This document shows positions 6,372-12,577 of a DNA stretch of 12,577 nt, in pieces (the first letter of the stretch is position 1; the number at the start of each line of letters is the position of its first letter). The translations under genes and the position numbers were made by a program. Where the stretch lies: contig JBAZSL010000024.1 in assembly GCA_041662445.1 (NCBI GenBank), forward strand, positions 1 to 12,577, written 5' to 3'. The notes beneath the pieces were generated by a model. That model was given only the letters and a program-made list of their open reading frames with translations, had not been told where the DNA came from and did not search any database. The DNA comes from UASB124 sp041662445. GTDB lineage: Bacteria > Babelota > Babeliae > Babelales > RVW-14.

Positions 6372-7730
6372 ATGTTAAAAAAATTAAAGTTTGAAGAACT
6401 TGGTCTATCTAAAGAAGTTTTACACGCCATAGCCGATTTAGGTTTTGAAGAGGCATCGTCCATTCAGAGCGAGGCTATTCCCATCGTTATGGAAGGCAGA
6501 GATATTGTTGGTCAGGCGATGACAGGAAGCGGCAAAACAGCGGCTTTTGGCATTCCAATTATTGAAAAAGTTGATCCTAAAAATCGCGTGCCGCAAGCAC
6601 TCGTTTTGTGCCCAACACGTGAACTTGCGATTCAGGTTGCAGGTGAGATCAACAAATTATCCAAATATAAGCTTCAGCTTCCTGCGCTTCCCATCTACGG
6701 TGGACAGCCTATTGACCGGCAAATCCATGCACTTCGTAGGGGCACAAAGATTATTGTAGCAACCCCTGGCCGTCTCTGTGATCATCTCCAGCGCAATACC
6801 ATTTCGCTCAAGGCGGTAAAGATGCTTGTGCTTGATGAGGCAGATGAGATGTTGGATATGGGTTTCCGTGACGACATTGAAGCAATTCTTAAGCGAACGC
6901 CATCAACGCGACAAACGTTGTTGTTTTCGGCGACTATGGCCGCTCCTATTTTGCAGATTGCTCGTACCTATCAAAAAGATCCACACATCATTAGGGTCGC
7001 TCACGAAAAAGTGACGGTTCCTGCTATTGAACAGGTTTACTACGAGATTGAATCTTTCAAAAAGACCGATCTTTTTACCAGACTTATCGATATTAACAAT
7101 CCAAAGCGCGTTATCGTGTTTTGTAACACCAAGCGCCGTGTTGATGATCTTGCCAGTGATTTACGCGCCCGCGGTTATTCTGCTGATGGTATTCATGGCG
7201 ACATGACGCAACAGAAACGCAATAGAGTAATGGATCACTTCCGCAAAGGAACGACCGATATTATTGCAACTGATGTAGCGGCACGTGGTATTGATGTAAG
7301 CGACGTTGACATTGTGTTCAATTTCGAAATTCCTCAAGACGAAGAGTCATATGTTCACCGTATTGGCCGTACCGGCCGTGCGGGTAAAGCAGGTAAAGCG
7401 TTTAGCTTGGTGTCCGGTCACGAAATATATCGTTTCCGTGCCATTATGCGTTATACGCAGGTAACAATTACCAGGCTGCCGATTCCTTCGTTCAAAGAAA
7501 TCGAAGAAGTCAGAATGAACAAAACTCTTGACGTTGTGCGTTCTGCCATCCAAGAAAAAAATCTTGAATCGTATGCTCAGACGATAGAATGCCTTTTGCG
7601 CGAAGAATTTACCTCGCTTGATATTGCTGCGGCATTGCTTAAGCTTTATTTGCAAAAGTCGCAACCAGCTCCGCAAAAGCCTCATCCGATGTCGCATTCA
7701 TCTGAGCCACGCCGTAGCCACCGCCGCTAG
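6372..7730 (+). CDS. DEAD-box ATP-dependent RNA helicase
   Basis: A 452-residue SF2 helicase of the DeaD/CshA/RhlE type that uses ATP to remodel RNA, with probable roles in ribosome assembly or RNA turnover. All motifs are present: Q motif (Phe7 and SSIQSEAIP near 29-37), Walker A AMTGSGKT 49-56, PTRELA 81-86, TPGR 131-134, DEAD 155-158, SAT 186-188, VIVFCNTK 247-254, TDVAARGID 300-308 and HRIGRTGRAG 329-338. The C-terminal part (about 375-452) lacks the DeaD RNA-binding domain and ends in a short basic, Pro/His-rich tail (PRRSHRR), so CshA/DeaD/RhlE cannot be told apart. It starts five bases after rplU with only a weak ribosome binding site, so translation is probably coupled. The link to a ribosomal protein gene supports a role in ribosome biogenesis. 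Confidence 0.95.
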   Translation: MLKKLKFEELGLSKEVLHAIADLGFEEASSIQSEAIPIVMEGRDIVGQAMTGSGKTAAFGIPIIEKVDPKNRVPQALVLCPTRELAIQVAGEINKLSKYKLQLPALPIYGGQPIDRQIHALRRGTKIIVATPGRLCDHLQRNTISLKAVKMLVLDEADEMLDMGFRDDIEAILKRTPSTRQTLLFSATMAAPILQIARTYQKDPHIIRVAHEKVTVPAIEQVYYEIESFKKTDLFTRLIDINNPKRVIVFCNTKRRVDDLASDLRARGYSADGIHGDMTQQKRNRVMDHFRKGTTDIIATDVAARGIDVSDVDIVFNFEIPQDEESYVHRIGRTGRAGKAGKAFSLVSGHEIYRFRAIMRYTQVTITRLPIPSFKEIEEVRMNKTLDVVRSAIQEKNLESYAQTIECLLREEFTSLDIAAALLKLYLQKSQPAPQKPHPMSHSSEPRRSHRR

Positions 7731-7743
7731 GCTATTTTATCTC

Positions 7744-7771
7744 TTGATCCATCTATGAATTGTGATAGGAT
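7744..7771 (+). promoter_or_regulatory. Candidate promoter of tRNA-Gly
   Basis: TTGATC at 7744-7749 and TAGGAT at 7766-7771 are 16 bases apart (4 of 6 matches each). The start point would fall near 7779, about ten bases before the mature tRNA, a common arrangement for a singly transcribed tRNA. Confidence 0.42.
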
Positions 7772-7789
7772 TGGACGCGTTACATATAC

Positions 7790-7864
7790 GCGGGAATAGC
7801 TCAGCGGTAGAGCATTGCCTTCCCAAGGCAAGGGTCGCGGGTTCGAATCCCGTTTCCCGCTCCA
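7790..7864 (+). tRNA. tRNA-Gly(CCC)
   Basis: The sequence folds into a complete cloverleaf. The acceptor stem is GCGGGAA (7790-7796) with TTCCCGC (7854-7860), the D arm is GCTC/GAGC, the anticodon stem is TTGCC/GGCAA, the anticodon CCC lies at 7822-7824 in the loop TTCCCAA, and the T arm is GCGGG-TTCGAAT-CCCGT with one wobble. The discriminator is T7861 and the CCA end (7862-7864) is encoded. It reads the glycine codon GGG. Confidence 0.95.
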
Positions 7865-7931
7865 GTCTTCGCTCAGGCGAGCAAGCGAAATTTTCAATTA
7901 CATTAAGACGATTAATTTTTTCGCATTATAC

Positions 7932-7976
7932 AAGAGCAACAAGCTGGTAAAAACATACTTTCTTGTTGCTCTTTTT
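7932..7976 (+). terminator. Strong intrinsic terminator after tRNA-Gly
   Basis: AAGAGCAACAAG at 7932-7943 pairs without mismatch with CTTGTTGCTCTT at 7962-7973 around an 18-base loop, and the stem runs into five T residues (7972-7976). It separates the tRNA from the protease gene downstream. Confidence 0.8.
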
Positions 7977-8179
7977 CTATGTATCTACGTAATCACATCA
8001 CATAAATAATTTTTCAGCTTGACCACGTGTGATATGCTCTTGCGCAAAATTATCACCAATTTATGAGTTCTTTTAGGCGTTGATTACGGCAATCTTGCGT
8101 TTTTAGGCATTTCTTATAAAGTATCCAGCCTCTGGCAGAAGTCTAATAACATTCGAGTCAGCTCTATGGTGAGGGAATC
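7977..8179 (+). promoter_or_regulatory. Leader/promoter region of the M50-like protease operon
   Basis: No gene is seen in this gap. TTGCGT at 8095-8100 with TAAAGT at 8117-8122 (16-base spacing, within TATAAAGT) is a poor but possible promoter. TTTTAGGC occurs twice exactly 30 bases apart (8071-8078 and 8101-8108), the second copy inside the would-be promoter spacer, which could mark a regulator site. Confidence 0.25.
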
Positions 8180-9118
8180 ATGTTGAAGCCGTTAAAATAT
8201 TGTTGCCTGTTAGTAAGTTTTGTTGTCGCTGGAGCTCTTGGCGCGCAACAACCTGCATCTGTTGTATCAAAGAATGCGTCTGAAAAAATGGCGCAGGAAA
8301 TGCTCATTAAGTTTGCCCAAGGCAAAAATGATCCTTCAGCTGTGAGCAAAGCGTTCACTACAATAATTGAAACGTGCAAAGAACCATCAATTGATATAGC
8401 GCAATTACTGCCCTGTGCGATTTTTGTATATCTTCTGGCTACGATTGTTCATGAATATGGGCATGTTGGCGCATTAAATGCGTTCTGTAAGGTAGAAAAA
8501 CCAACAGAGGTTTATATTGGAAGAGCGCGCCGCCAGCCGCTTTTTTCTATAGGGCATCTCCATTTTATGAATTTTCCATGGATAATGGGAGAAGTTTCAA
8601 ACGAAAAGTTACTCGTCGTGCCCTCCTGTGGTGGAGCTGGTAACAACGCTGGTCAACGCTATGATGAAGTTAACAACTACAGGATTCGTCCGGGTTTGGA
8701 AAGCTATAACGGTTTGTGCGAGGGGATAGGTCGTAGCGCTGGAGGTGCGTCTGCCGCGGCCCTACTTTACACCTGCATAGCATTAGTTTGTAAATACTGT
8801 ACCTATGTTGATGGCAAGCCATTTCCTAAAATTACATTAAAAAATGTTATTACGGGATTTAGTCCATTCCAAACCATTGTGCAGACCAAAGCGTTGTCCC
8901 TTGCCCATAAGCGTGTTCTGCTTAATCTGACCTTTGTTATGTGTACAGCGCTATTTTTTCAGATGACATATGGTGTGCACGAAGTAATAGCTAATGAAAA
9001 AAATGCAAACATAGGGAAGTTTTTGCGGTGGACTTTTACAGCGGCCTGCGATTGTGTTCTTTTCAAAAAATATTACGATGCGCGCACACAACTTCTTTGC
9101 CCAAACCCGGTTTCATAG
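8180..9118 (+). CDS. Membrane zinc metalloprotease, M50 (site-2 protease)-like
   Basis: A 312-residue membrane protein with a signal peptide or first membrane segment (residues 4-22, possible AxA-like site near GALGA). The key segment is YLLATIVHEYGHVGALNAF (84-102): an HExxH zinc site (His91, Glu92, His95) embedded in a hydrophobic stretch, as in M50 proteases. The downstream part keeps the M50 pattern: PTEVYIG (108-114) resembles the strand after the site, and RSAGGASAAALLY (185-197) resembles the Gly-Pro-rich second membrane segment. Further membrane segments lie near 245-265 and 283-296. The classical third-ligand NxxPxxxLDGG motif is not evident; an Asp in ACDC (288-291) is the only candidate, so activity is uncertain. 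GAGGGA at 8171-8176 sets the start. The next gene follows after 24 bases. Known M50 enzymes cut membrane-anchored regulators or signal-peptide remnants; the target here is unknown. Confidence 0.65.
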   Translation: MLKPLKYCCLLVSFVVAGALGAQQPASVVSKNASEKMAQEMLIKFAQGKNDPSAVSKAFTTIIETCKEPSIDIAQLLPCAIFVYLLATIVHEYGHVGALNAFCKVEKPTEVYIGRARRQPLFSIGHLHFMNFPWIMGEVSNEKLLVVPSCGGAGNNAGQRYDEVNNYRIRPGLESYNGLCEGIGRSAGGASAAALLYTCIALVCKYCTYVDGKPFPKITLKNVITGFSPFQTIVQTKALSLAHKRVLLNLTFVMCTALFFQMTYGVHEVIANEKNANIGKFLRWTFTAACDCVLFKKYYDARTQLLCPNPVS

Positions 9119-9142
9119 TCACCCAAAAAGTTGGAAAAGCTT

Positions 9143-10201
9143 ATGAACACGTTCGTCCGCATGTTTTTCCCCATATATGTGCTGTGCAGTTTTGCAACCA
9201 TAGCTCAGCCAGTTAGTTCTACTACAGCCAATGTCGGTGCTGTGGCGGGAGGAATTGGGGCTGGAATTGCCGGTGCAGGAGCTGGGTTTGTCGTGTCTGC
9301 GATGCTTGGAAACCGTTCAGGCAGTAGTCAAACAGGCAAAGCACTATGCATGGCGGTGGGAGCTGCGATAGCTGGAGGCGTGGTTTGGTATTTTTTGAAT
9401 AGGCATCTTCAAATTCTTACGCCAGCACATCGTATAGCCTGCGCTGAAAAAATTGTGTATGAAATAGTACGCGATGATGTGGTTGCACATAACTTTTCAA
9501 TAGATGCTCTTGATGTTGATCAAGCACGATACAAGCTCTGTGGCTTTCTCTGTACCTTGGAAGATACACGTCGTAATTTACATGAGGTGAAAAAAGAAGT
9601 CTCTGACGGTGATCACGTGCGATACCTGTCATATGCAGGGACATGTGATTATTTATGTGAAAAAATTGCTGGTTTGATCGATGTTATTGAGCCAAGAGAA
9701 ACATTAACAGCGATAGAAGTTGTGCGAAGAGCGATACATAAAATAGCGAATGAAGAAGATTCTATAAGTGATTCTGATATGTCTGTTCCGCTAGCTTATA
9801 GCAAGTGGCCCTTAGTTGAAGCATGGAATAAACTTGGAGGATTGGCCAAAGAATTGGAAAATCAACAAAGCAGTTTGTTTGCTATCAAAAATAAGATACC
9901 AAATAATCAGACACGATATAGCGGCTATGCCGAGATGTGTGAGCTTTTACTGCAAGAGATCGCTCATCTGAAAAATGTTGTTAACCTAAGAATAGGCAAC
10001 ATTTTTTTTAATAAAAATTTTAACGCACAGTTTGTGCTTTATAATCAGCATCTTGAAAACCAGCGGCTCCAGAACGAGTTAGAACGCGAACGATCCTTGC
10101 GGCGGCGGGCAGAGGCCCGGGCACAAAGGGTTGAAAACAATTTTACCTATGTTGTGACAGCGGATGGTCGTCTTAAACGGCCTCAGTACCTATTCATTTG
10201 A
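9143..10201 (+). CDS. Glycine-zipper membrane protein with internal duplication and coiled-coil tail
   Basis: No family recognised; 352 residues. A signal peptide occupies 1-22 (site near TIA). It is followed by a Gly/Ala-rich hydrophobic segment (VGAVAGGIGAGIAGAGAGFV, 31-50) of glycine-zipper type and a second membrane segment (68-85). The soluble part holds two related modules of about 85 residues: RYKLCGFLCTLEDTRRNL near 129-146 matches WNKLGGLAKELENQQSSL near 228-245, and VRYLSYAGTCDYLCEKIAGL (159-178) matches TRYSGYAEMCELLLQEIAHL (257-276). Residues 300-332 form an Arg/Glu-rich coiled coil. Start 9143 is preferred to TTG 9131 because GGAAAAG precedes it and the signal peptide then begins at residue 1. 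The close spacing after the M50-like gene suggests they are co-transcribed; it might be a partner or substrate, which is only inference. Confidence 0.8.
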   Translation: MNTFVRMFFPIYVLCSFATIAQPVSSTTANVGAVAGGIGAGIAGAGAGFVVSAMLGNRSGSSQTGKALCMAVGAAIAGGVVWYFLNRHLQILTPAHRIACAEKIVYEIVRDDVVAHNFSIDALDVDQARYKLCGFLCTLEDTRRNLHEVKKEVSDGDHVRYLSYAGTCDYLCEKIAGLIDVIEPRETLTAIEVVRRAIHKIANEEDSISDSDMSVPLAYSKWPLVEAWNKLGGLAKELENQQSSLFAIKNKIPNNQTRYSGYAEMCELLLQEIAHLKNVVNLRIGNIFFNKNFNAQFVLYNQHLENQRLQNELERERSLRRRAEARAQRVENNFTYVVTADGRLKRPQYLFI

Positions 10202-10230
10202 GCTTGTACAAAAATTGGTAAAAAGCTCAA
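10198..10230. terminator. Hairpin between convergent genes
   Basis: TTGAGCTT at 10198-10205 pairs perfectly with AAGCTCAA at 10223-10230 around a 17-base loop, spanning the stop of the membrane-protein gene. There is no good T-run on either strand, so it may be only a 3'-end stabiliser. Confidence 0.3.
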
Positions 10231-10239
10231 CTCTAATTT

Positions 10240-10794
10240 CTACTTAACCAGATCCCTCAAATAATTTTCGACCTGATCAAGTACAATACGTTCTTGTTTA
10301 GTGGTATCGCGATTACGTGCGGTTACTTTGTGGTCATTGAGCGTATCAAAATCATACGTAAAGCAGACCGGCGTGCCGATTTCGTCTTGGCGACGATAGC
10401 GTTTGCCGATTGATCCTGATACGTCGTATTGAACCTGAAAACCGTTGCCTTTGAGCTGTGTGAAAAATGTATGTGCCTGCTCATCAAGTTTGTTCGTGAG
10501 TGGCATGACCGCCGCAATATACGGTGCAATACGTGGATGAAGCCGCAATACCGTGCGTGTCTCGCCTTCAATGACATCTTCGGCATACGCATCAAACAAA
10601 AGCGTCAAAAAGAGGCGATCGACGCCGACGGAGCATTCTACGACATGGGGGATATATGACGTTTTAGTTGCCTCATCAAACACAGCAAGATCTTTGCCAG
10701 AATGCTGCGAATGTTGTTTAAGATCGTAGTTAGTTCTATTGGCAATGCCCTCAAGTTCTTTCCACCCAAAAGGTAGAGGCTTCTCATAGTTGGC
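10240..10794 (-). pseudogene. glyS: Glycyl-tRNA synthetase (dimeric type), C-terminal fragment
   Basis: The minus-strand frame from 10794 to the TAG at 10240-10242 gives 184 residues that are clearly the end of dimeric class II GlyRS. It begins in the catalytic domain with YEKPLPFGWKELEGIANRT, continues through YDLKQHSQHSGKDL and motif 3 (SVGVDRLFLTLLFDAY), and ends with the anticodon-binding domain (RTVLRLHPRIAP, YDVSGSIGKRYRRQDEIGTP, FDTLNDHKVTARNRDT). Full-length enzymes are about 460-500 residues, so motifs 1 and 2 and most of the active site are missing. Similarity stops at an in-frame TGA (10795-10797); beyond it no frame of the minus strand continues GlyRS. No start codon precedes the conserved part; the first possible one, GTG at 10681-10683, would remove even more. 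GlyRS is essential, so a complete copy is expected elsewhere and this is probably a rearrangement remnant. Confidence 0.85.
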
Positions 10795-10797
10795 TCA

Positions 10798-11324
10798 ATA
10801 ACTTTCGCAGTTTGAAAACTTGCTGGGTTCGAACGAAAGAATCTTTTTTCGCTTTTCTTCAGTTAGGCGCTGCAGTACTGCTTTTTCGTAAAGGAATAAT
10901 ATTCGGATAGGCTCTAAACCCAATTCGCCATACAGCTTCGGCATAAAAACAATGCGTTGGTTGGCTGTTCCTGATAAACAGTGTCTCAATACCATCTCTG
11001 ACTGCCAGATGGTTTGGGGTGGACTATAGAATGCGGTGAGCAATAAGCGCGCTAAACCTGCTGGTGGCACAACACGCTCGCCCTATGATTACATCGCTAT
11101 GATCAATGACTTCATAAATAATAAGTTGAACTTTTTACTAATGTGCTTTGATTCGTTTAGAATCCCAGCAATGGGTCCCGGCTTTGTTGTTGAGCCTTAC
11201 AGGTATTTGGCTCGTGGCACGGCTGAAATCATAAATTCTCGCCAACTTCTTCCCTCTGCCGCATCTTCTGTGCTTTATTCAAATACGTGTTTATTTTCTG
11301 GATCTTTGCACAAAGGAGATTGGT
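10798..11324. other. Stretch without a convincing gene
   Basis: A minus-strand frame (11082 to 10795) is open for 95 codons and ends at the TGA that borders the glyS fragment. It encodes RLLLTAFYSPPQTIWQSEMV, then GELGLEPIRILFLYEKAVLQ, and a charged end; I do not recognise it. It has no good ribosome binding site, and further upstream the same frame is broken by several stops. A plus-strand frame opening at GTG 11036 runs into the next gene in another frame and is not convincing. The last 100 bases or so must contain the promoter of the secreted protein at 11325; I see no clear hexamers. Confidence 0.4.
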
Positions 11325-12488
11325 ATGAAATTTCTACAGAAGCTTTGCGTGGCGATGGTCGTTGCTGGCGGGTTGTTTTTGTGTGGCAGTCATTTAACTG
11401 CTGCTTTGGCGCCAAAAGCAAAGATGCCAGCAGCTGCTACGGCTGAAGAAAAAGGACCTTTACTTGTAGTTGCAGCGCCGGTAGCAGCTGAAAAGAAGCC
11501 TGCGGAGCCGGTTATACAACCCTATCGTGGACTTTTAATTTTTTTAAGTGATGCTCCCGGAAGCAGGATAGATCCCATCACTCTTGATTTTATTATTGCT
11601 TTAGCCCAAAAAGCGGGACCTATCGTAGCATCACAAAAGCTTGTTTATAATGCGTTTAACTCAGATGTCTATGAAGGATGGAGGCAATATTTAAAATTTA
11701 ATCAAGCACAATGGATTATCAAAGAAATAGATCCGTTATTCTATCTTCTTATACCAATATCCCATCTCACAACGTTTGCCATTAAGCCGGAACTTGTTGA
11801 GAAATATGATGTTGACACAATTTCACGGGAGGAGCTTGTGCTTGGGCTCAAAGTTAACCACATGCGACTCATTGTTGATATCTCTAAGCTTCCTCTGCCT
11901 GATGATCAACCTGAGCGTGCATTATATTTTCCCGTAGCACTGAAAAACATTTTTTGCCAGAGGCGAGATTACCCCAAAAAAACGACTCAACCAACATGGG
12001 CAGTATACATGGACGGCCATGGAGAGGTGCGTCTTCATATTGTGAGCTTGTCACTAGAGATGTTTAAAGAAGTACTCAATTTTTTTGAATACAAAATTAA
12101 TACACGATTACTTGCAATTTCTTCATGTTATGCTGCCGGAATAACGACAGAAATTCTTTTTAAAGAAAAGCAATCTCAACTTCAGAAAACCTATCCCTTT
12201 GCAATTATCACACAAGCTCTCACCGATGCAACAACAATGACAGACCCTCTTATTATAAGCAGGAATCTAGAGACGCCTGAACACTTCTTGCTGCAATATG
12301 CTCAATTTCTTGATGCAGTAACAAAAGATGTAATCGTTTATAAAACAGCAGCTAAGCACATTTTTACAGCAAGGGAGAGCTTTGCTTCTGTGGCAAGTAC
12401 AACACCACTTATAAAAATGCCAGGCTTAGAATGGTTTTCAGTGCTAGATGGAGAATCGGTTGTTTCTCTAGGCCGTATCGACATTTGA
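11325..12488 (+). CDS. Secreted putative clan CD-like cysteine peptidase
   Basis: A 387-residue exported protein: signal peptide with Lys2/Lys6 and a hydrophobic run from 8 to 28, cleavage likely after AALA near residue 29, then an Ala/Lys/Pro-rich linker to about 66. In the mature part, hydrophobic residues lead into TWAVYMDGHGEV (224-235) and 30 residues later LLAISSCYAAG (262-272). This is the arrangement that defines clan CD peptidases (caspases, gingipains, clostripain, separase): a hydrophobic strand ending in His-Gly, and a second strand ending in the nucleophilic Cys. Here the dyad would be His232 and Cys268. Nothing else identifies a specific family, so this is a fold-level hypothesis. 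AGGAG at 11314-11318 sets the start. The protein ends 47 bases before an IS transposase start and its C-terminus may have been altered by that insertion. Confidence 0.82.
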   Translation: MKFLQKLCVAMVVAGGLFLCGSHLTAALAPKAKMPAAATAEEKGPLLVVAAPVAAEKKPAEPVIQPYRGLLIFLSDAPGSRIDPITLDFIIALAQKAGPIVASQKLVYNAFNSDVYEGWRQYLKFNQAQWIIKEIDPLFYLLIPISHLTTFAIKPELVEKYDVDTISREELVLGLKVNHMRLIVDISKLPLPDDQPERALYFPVALKNIFCQRRDYPKKTTQPTWAVYMDGHGEVRLHIVSLSLEMFKEVLNFFEYKINTRLLAISSCYAAGITTEILFKEKQSQLQKTYPFAIITQALTDATTMTDPLIISRNLETPEHFLLQYAQFLDAVTKDVIVYKTAAKHIFTARESFASVASTTPLIKMPGLEWFSVLDGESVVSLGRIDI

Positions 12489-12504
12489 TTTGAAAATGAG
12501 AAAA

Positions 12505-12543
12505 TTAACCACAAGAAACAAAGAAGGAGTTACTTGTGGTTAA
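12505..12543 (+). promoter_or_regulatory. Perfect inverted repeat enclosing the transposase start codon
   Basis: TTAACCACAAG at 12505-12515 is the exact inverse complement of CTTGTGGTTAA at 12533-12543. The 17-base loop contains the ribosome binding site AAGGAG (12524-12529) and the 3' arm contains the GTG start (12536-12538). It has no T-run after it, so it is not a terminator; a role in restraining transposase translation from read-through mRNA is plausible. Confidence 0.6.
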
Positions 12544-12577
12544 ACGATACGAGCTTTCGAAAGAGCAATGGGACAAG
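12536..12577 (+). mobile_element. IS5-type transposase, first 14 codons (runs off the window)
   Basis: GTG at 12536 opens a frame reading VKRYELSKEQWDK after the initiator, matching the conserved beginning of IS5-group transposases with an N-terminal DUF4096 domain (typically RYELSDEQWxRIxPLLP). AAGGAG at 12524-12529 gives a correctly spaced ribosome binding site. The left end of the element must lie between the upstream gene and here, probably within 12480-12535, but the terminal repeat cannot be fixed without the right end. The transposase of this group carries a DDE catalytic domain further along, outside the window. Confidence 0.75.

Noticed and set aside
7762..8009. Two overlapping open frames across the tRNA-Gly gene
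   Set aside because: They read through the tRNA and its terminator; the peptide is the usual artefact of translating a tRNA.
10795..11082. Reading the frame upstream of the TGA as the rest of glycyl-tRNA synthetase with a recoded or mutated stop
   Set aside because: Apart from a few residues it does not match the conserved catalytic sequence expected before the break, so the break looks like a junction rather than a single nonsense mutation.
11036..11446. Plus-strand frame of 136 codons beginning at GTG 11036
   Set aside because: It overlaps the well-supported start of the secreted protein by more than 100 bases in another frame, lacks a ribosome binding site and shows no recognisable domain.
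12505..12543. Hairpin as terminator of the preceding gene
   Set aside because: No T-run follows and the 3' arm contains the transposase start codon.
1..12577. CRISPR array, rRNA genes, prophage genes or a multi-gene defence system
   Set aside because: I saw no regularly spaced repeats, rRNA sequence, phage structural genes or recognised defence domains on either strand.

Overview
The window looks like a chromosomal segment of a host-associated bacterium that exports many proteins of unknown function. Six of the intact genes begin with a predicted Sec signal peptide or N-terminal membrane anchor, and an ankyrin-repeat remnant, a toxin-antitoxin remnant, a broken duplicate-looking aminoacyl-tRNA synthetase and the start of an insertion sequence lie among them. 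This mix, together with moderately AT-rich DNA, would suit a protist-associated lineage such as Candidatus Dependentiae (TM6). That assignment is an inference from gene style, not from a marker that settles it. Almost all genes are on the plus strand.

Layout. Positions 1-1484 hold two Pro/Ala-rich proteins (the first perhaps the 3' end of a larger gene) separated by an A/T-rich hairpin. Positions 1485-2704 are a turnover zone: an ankyrin remnant on the minus strand, an exported or membrane-anchored SAM methyltransferase-like protein, a 5'-truncated XRE antitoxin on the minus strand and a GC-rich block. Positions 2705-5016 are a housekeeping operon of phosphomannomutase/phosphoglucomutase and endonuclease IV with overlapping ends. 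Positions 5017-5929 hold a promoter-like stretch with 11-bp periodicity, a terminator-like hairpin directly before a ribosome binding site, and a secreted protein. Positions 5949-7730 carry rplU (bL21) and a DEAD-box RNA helicase as a pair. tRNA-Gly(CCC) with its own promoter and a strong terminator lies at 7744-7976.

The right third is accessory. An M50-like membrane metalloprotease (8180-9118) is followed after 24 bases by a glycine-zipper membrane protein with an internal duplication (9143-10201). Then come a minus-strand C-terminal fragment of glycyl-tRNA synthetase that breaks abruptly at an in-frame TGA, about 500 bases with no convincing gene, a secreted protein with a His-Gly / Cys arrangement like clan CD (caspase/gingipain-type) cysteine peptidases, and the first 14 codons of an IS5-type transposase. 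The start codon of that transposase lies inside a perfect 11-bp inverted repeat. The two candidate proteases and the switch-like hairpin are the observations most worth following up; no multi-gene defence or other system is clearly demonstrated.
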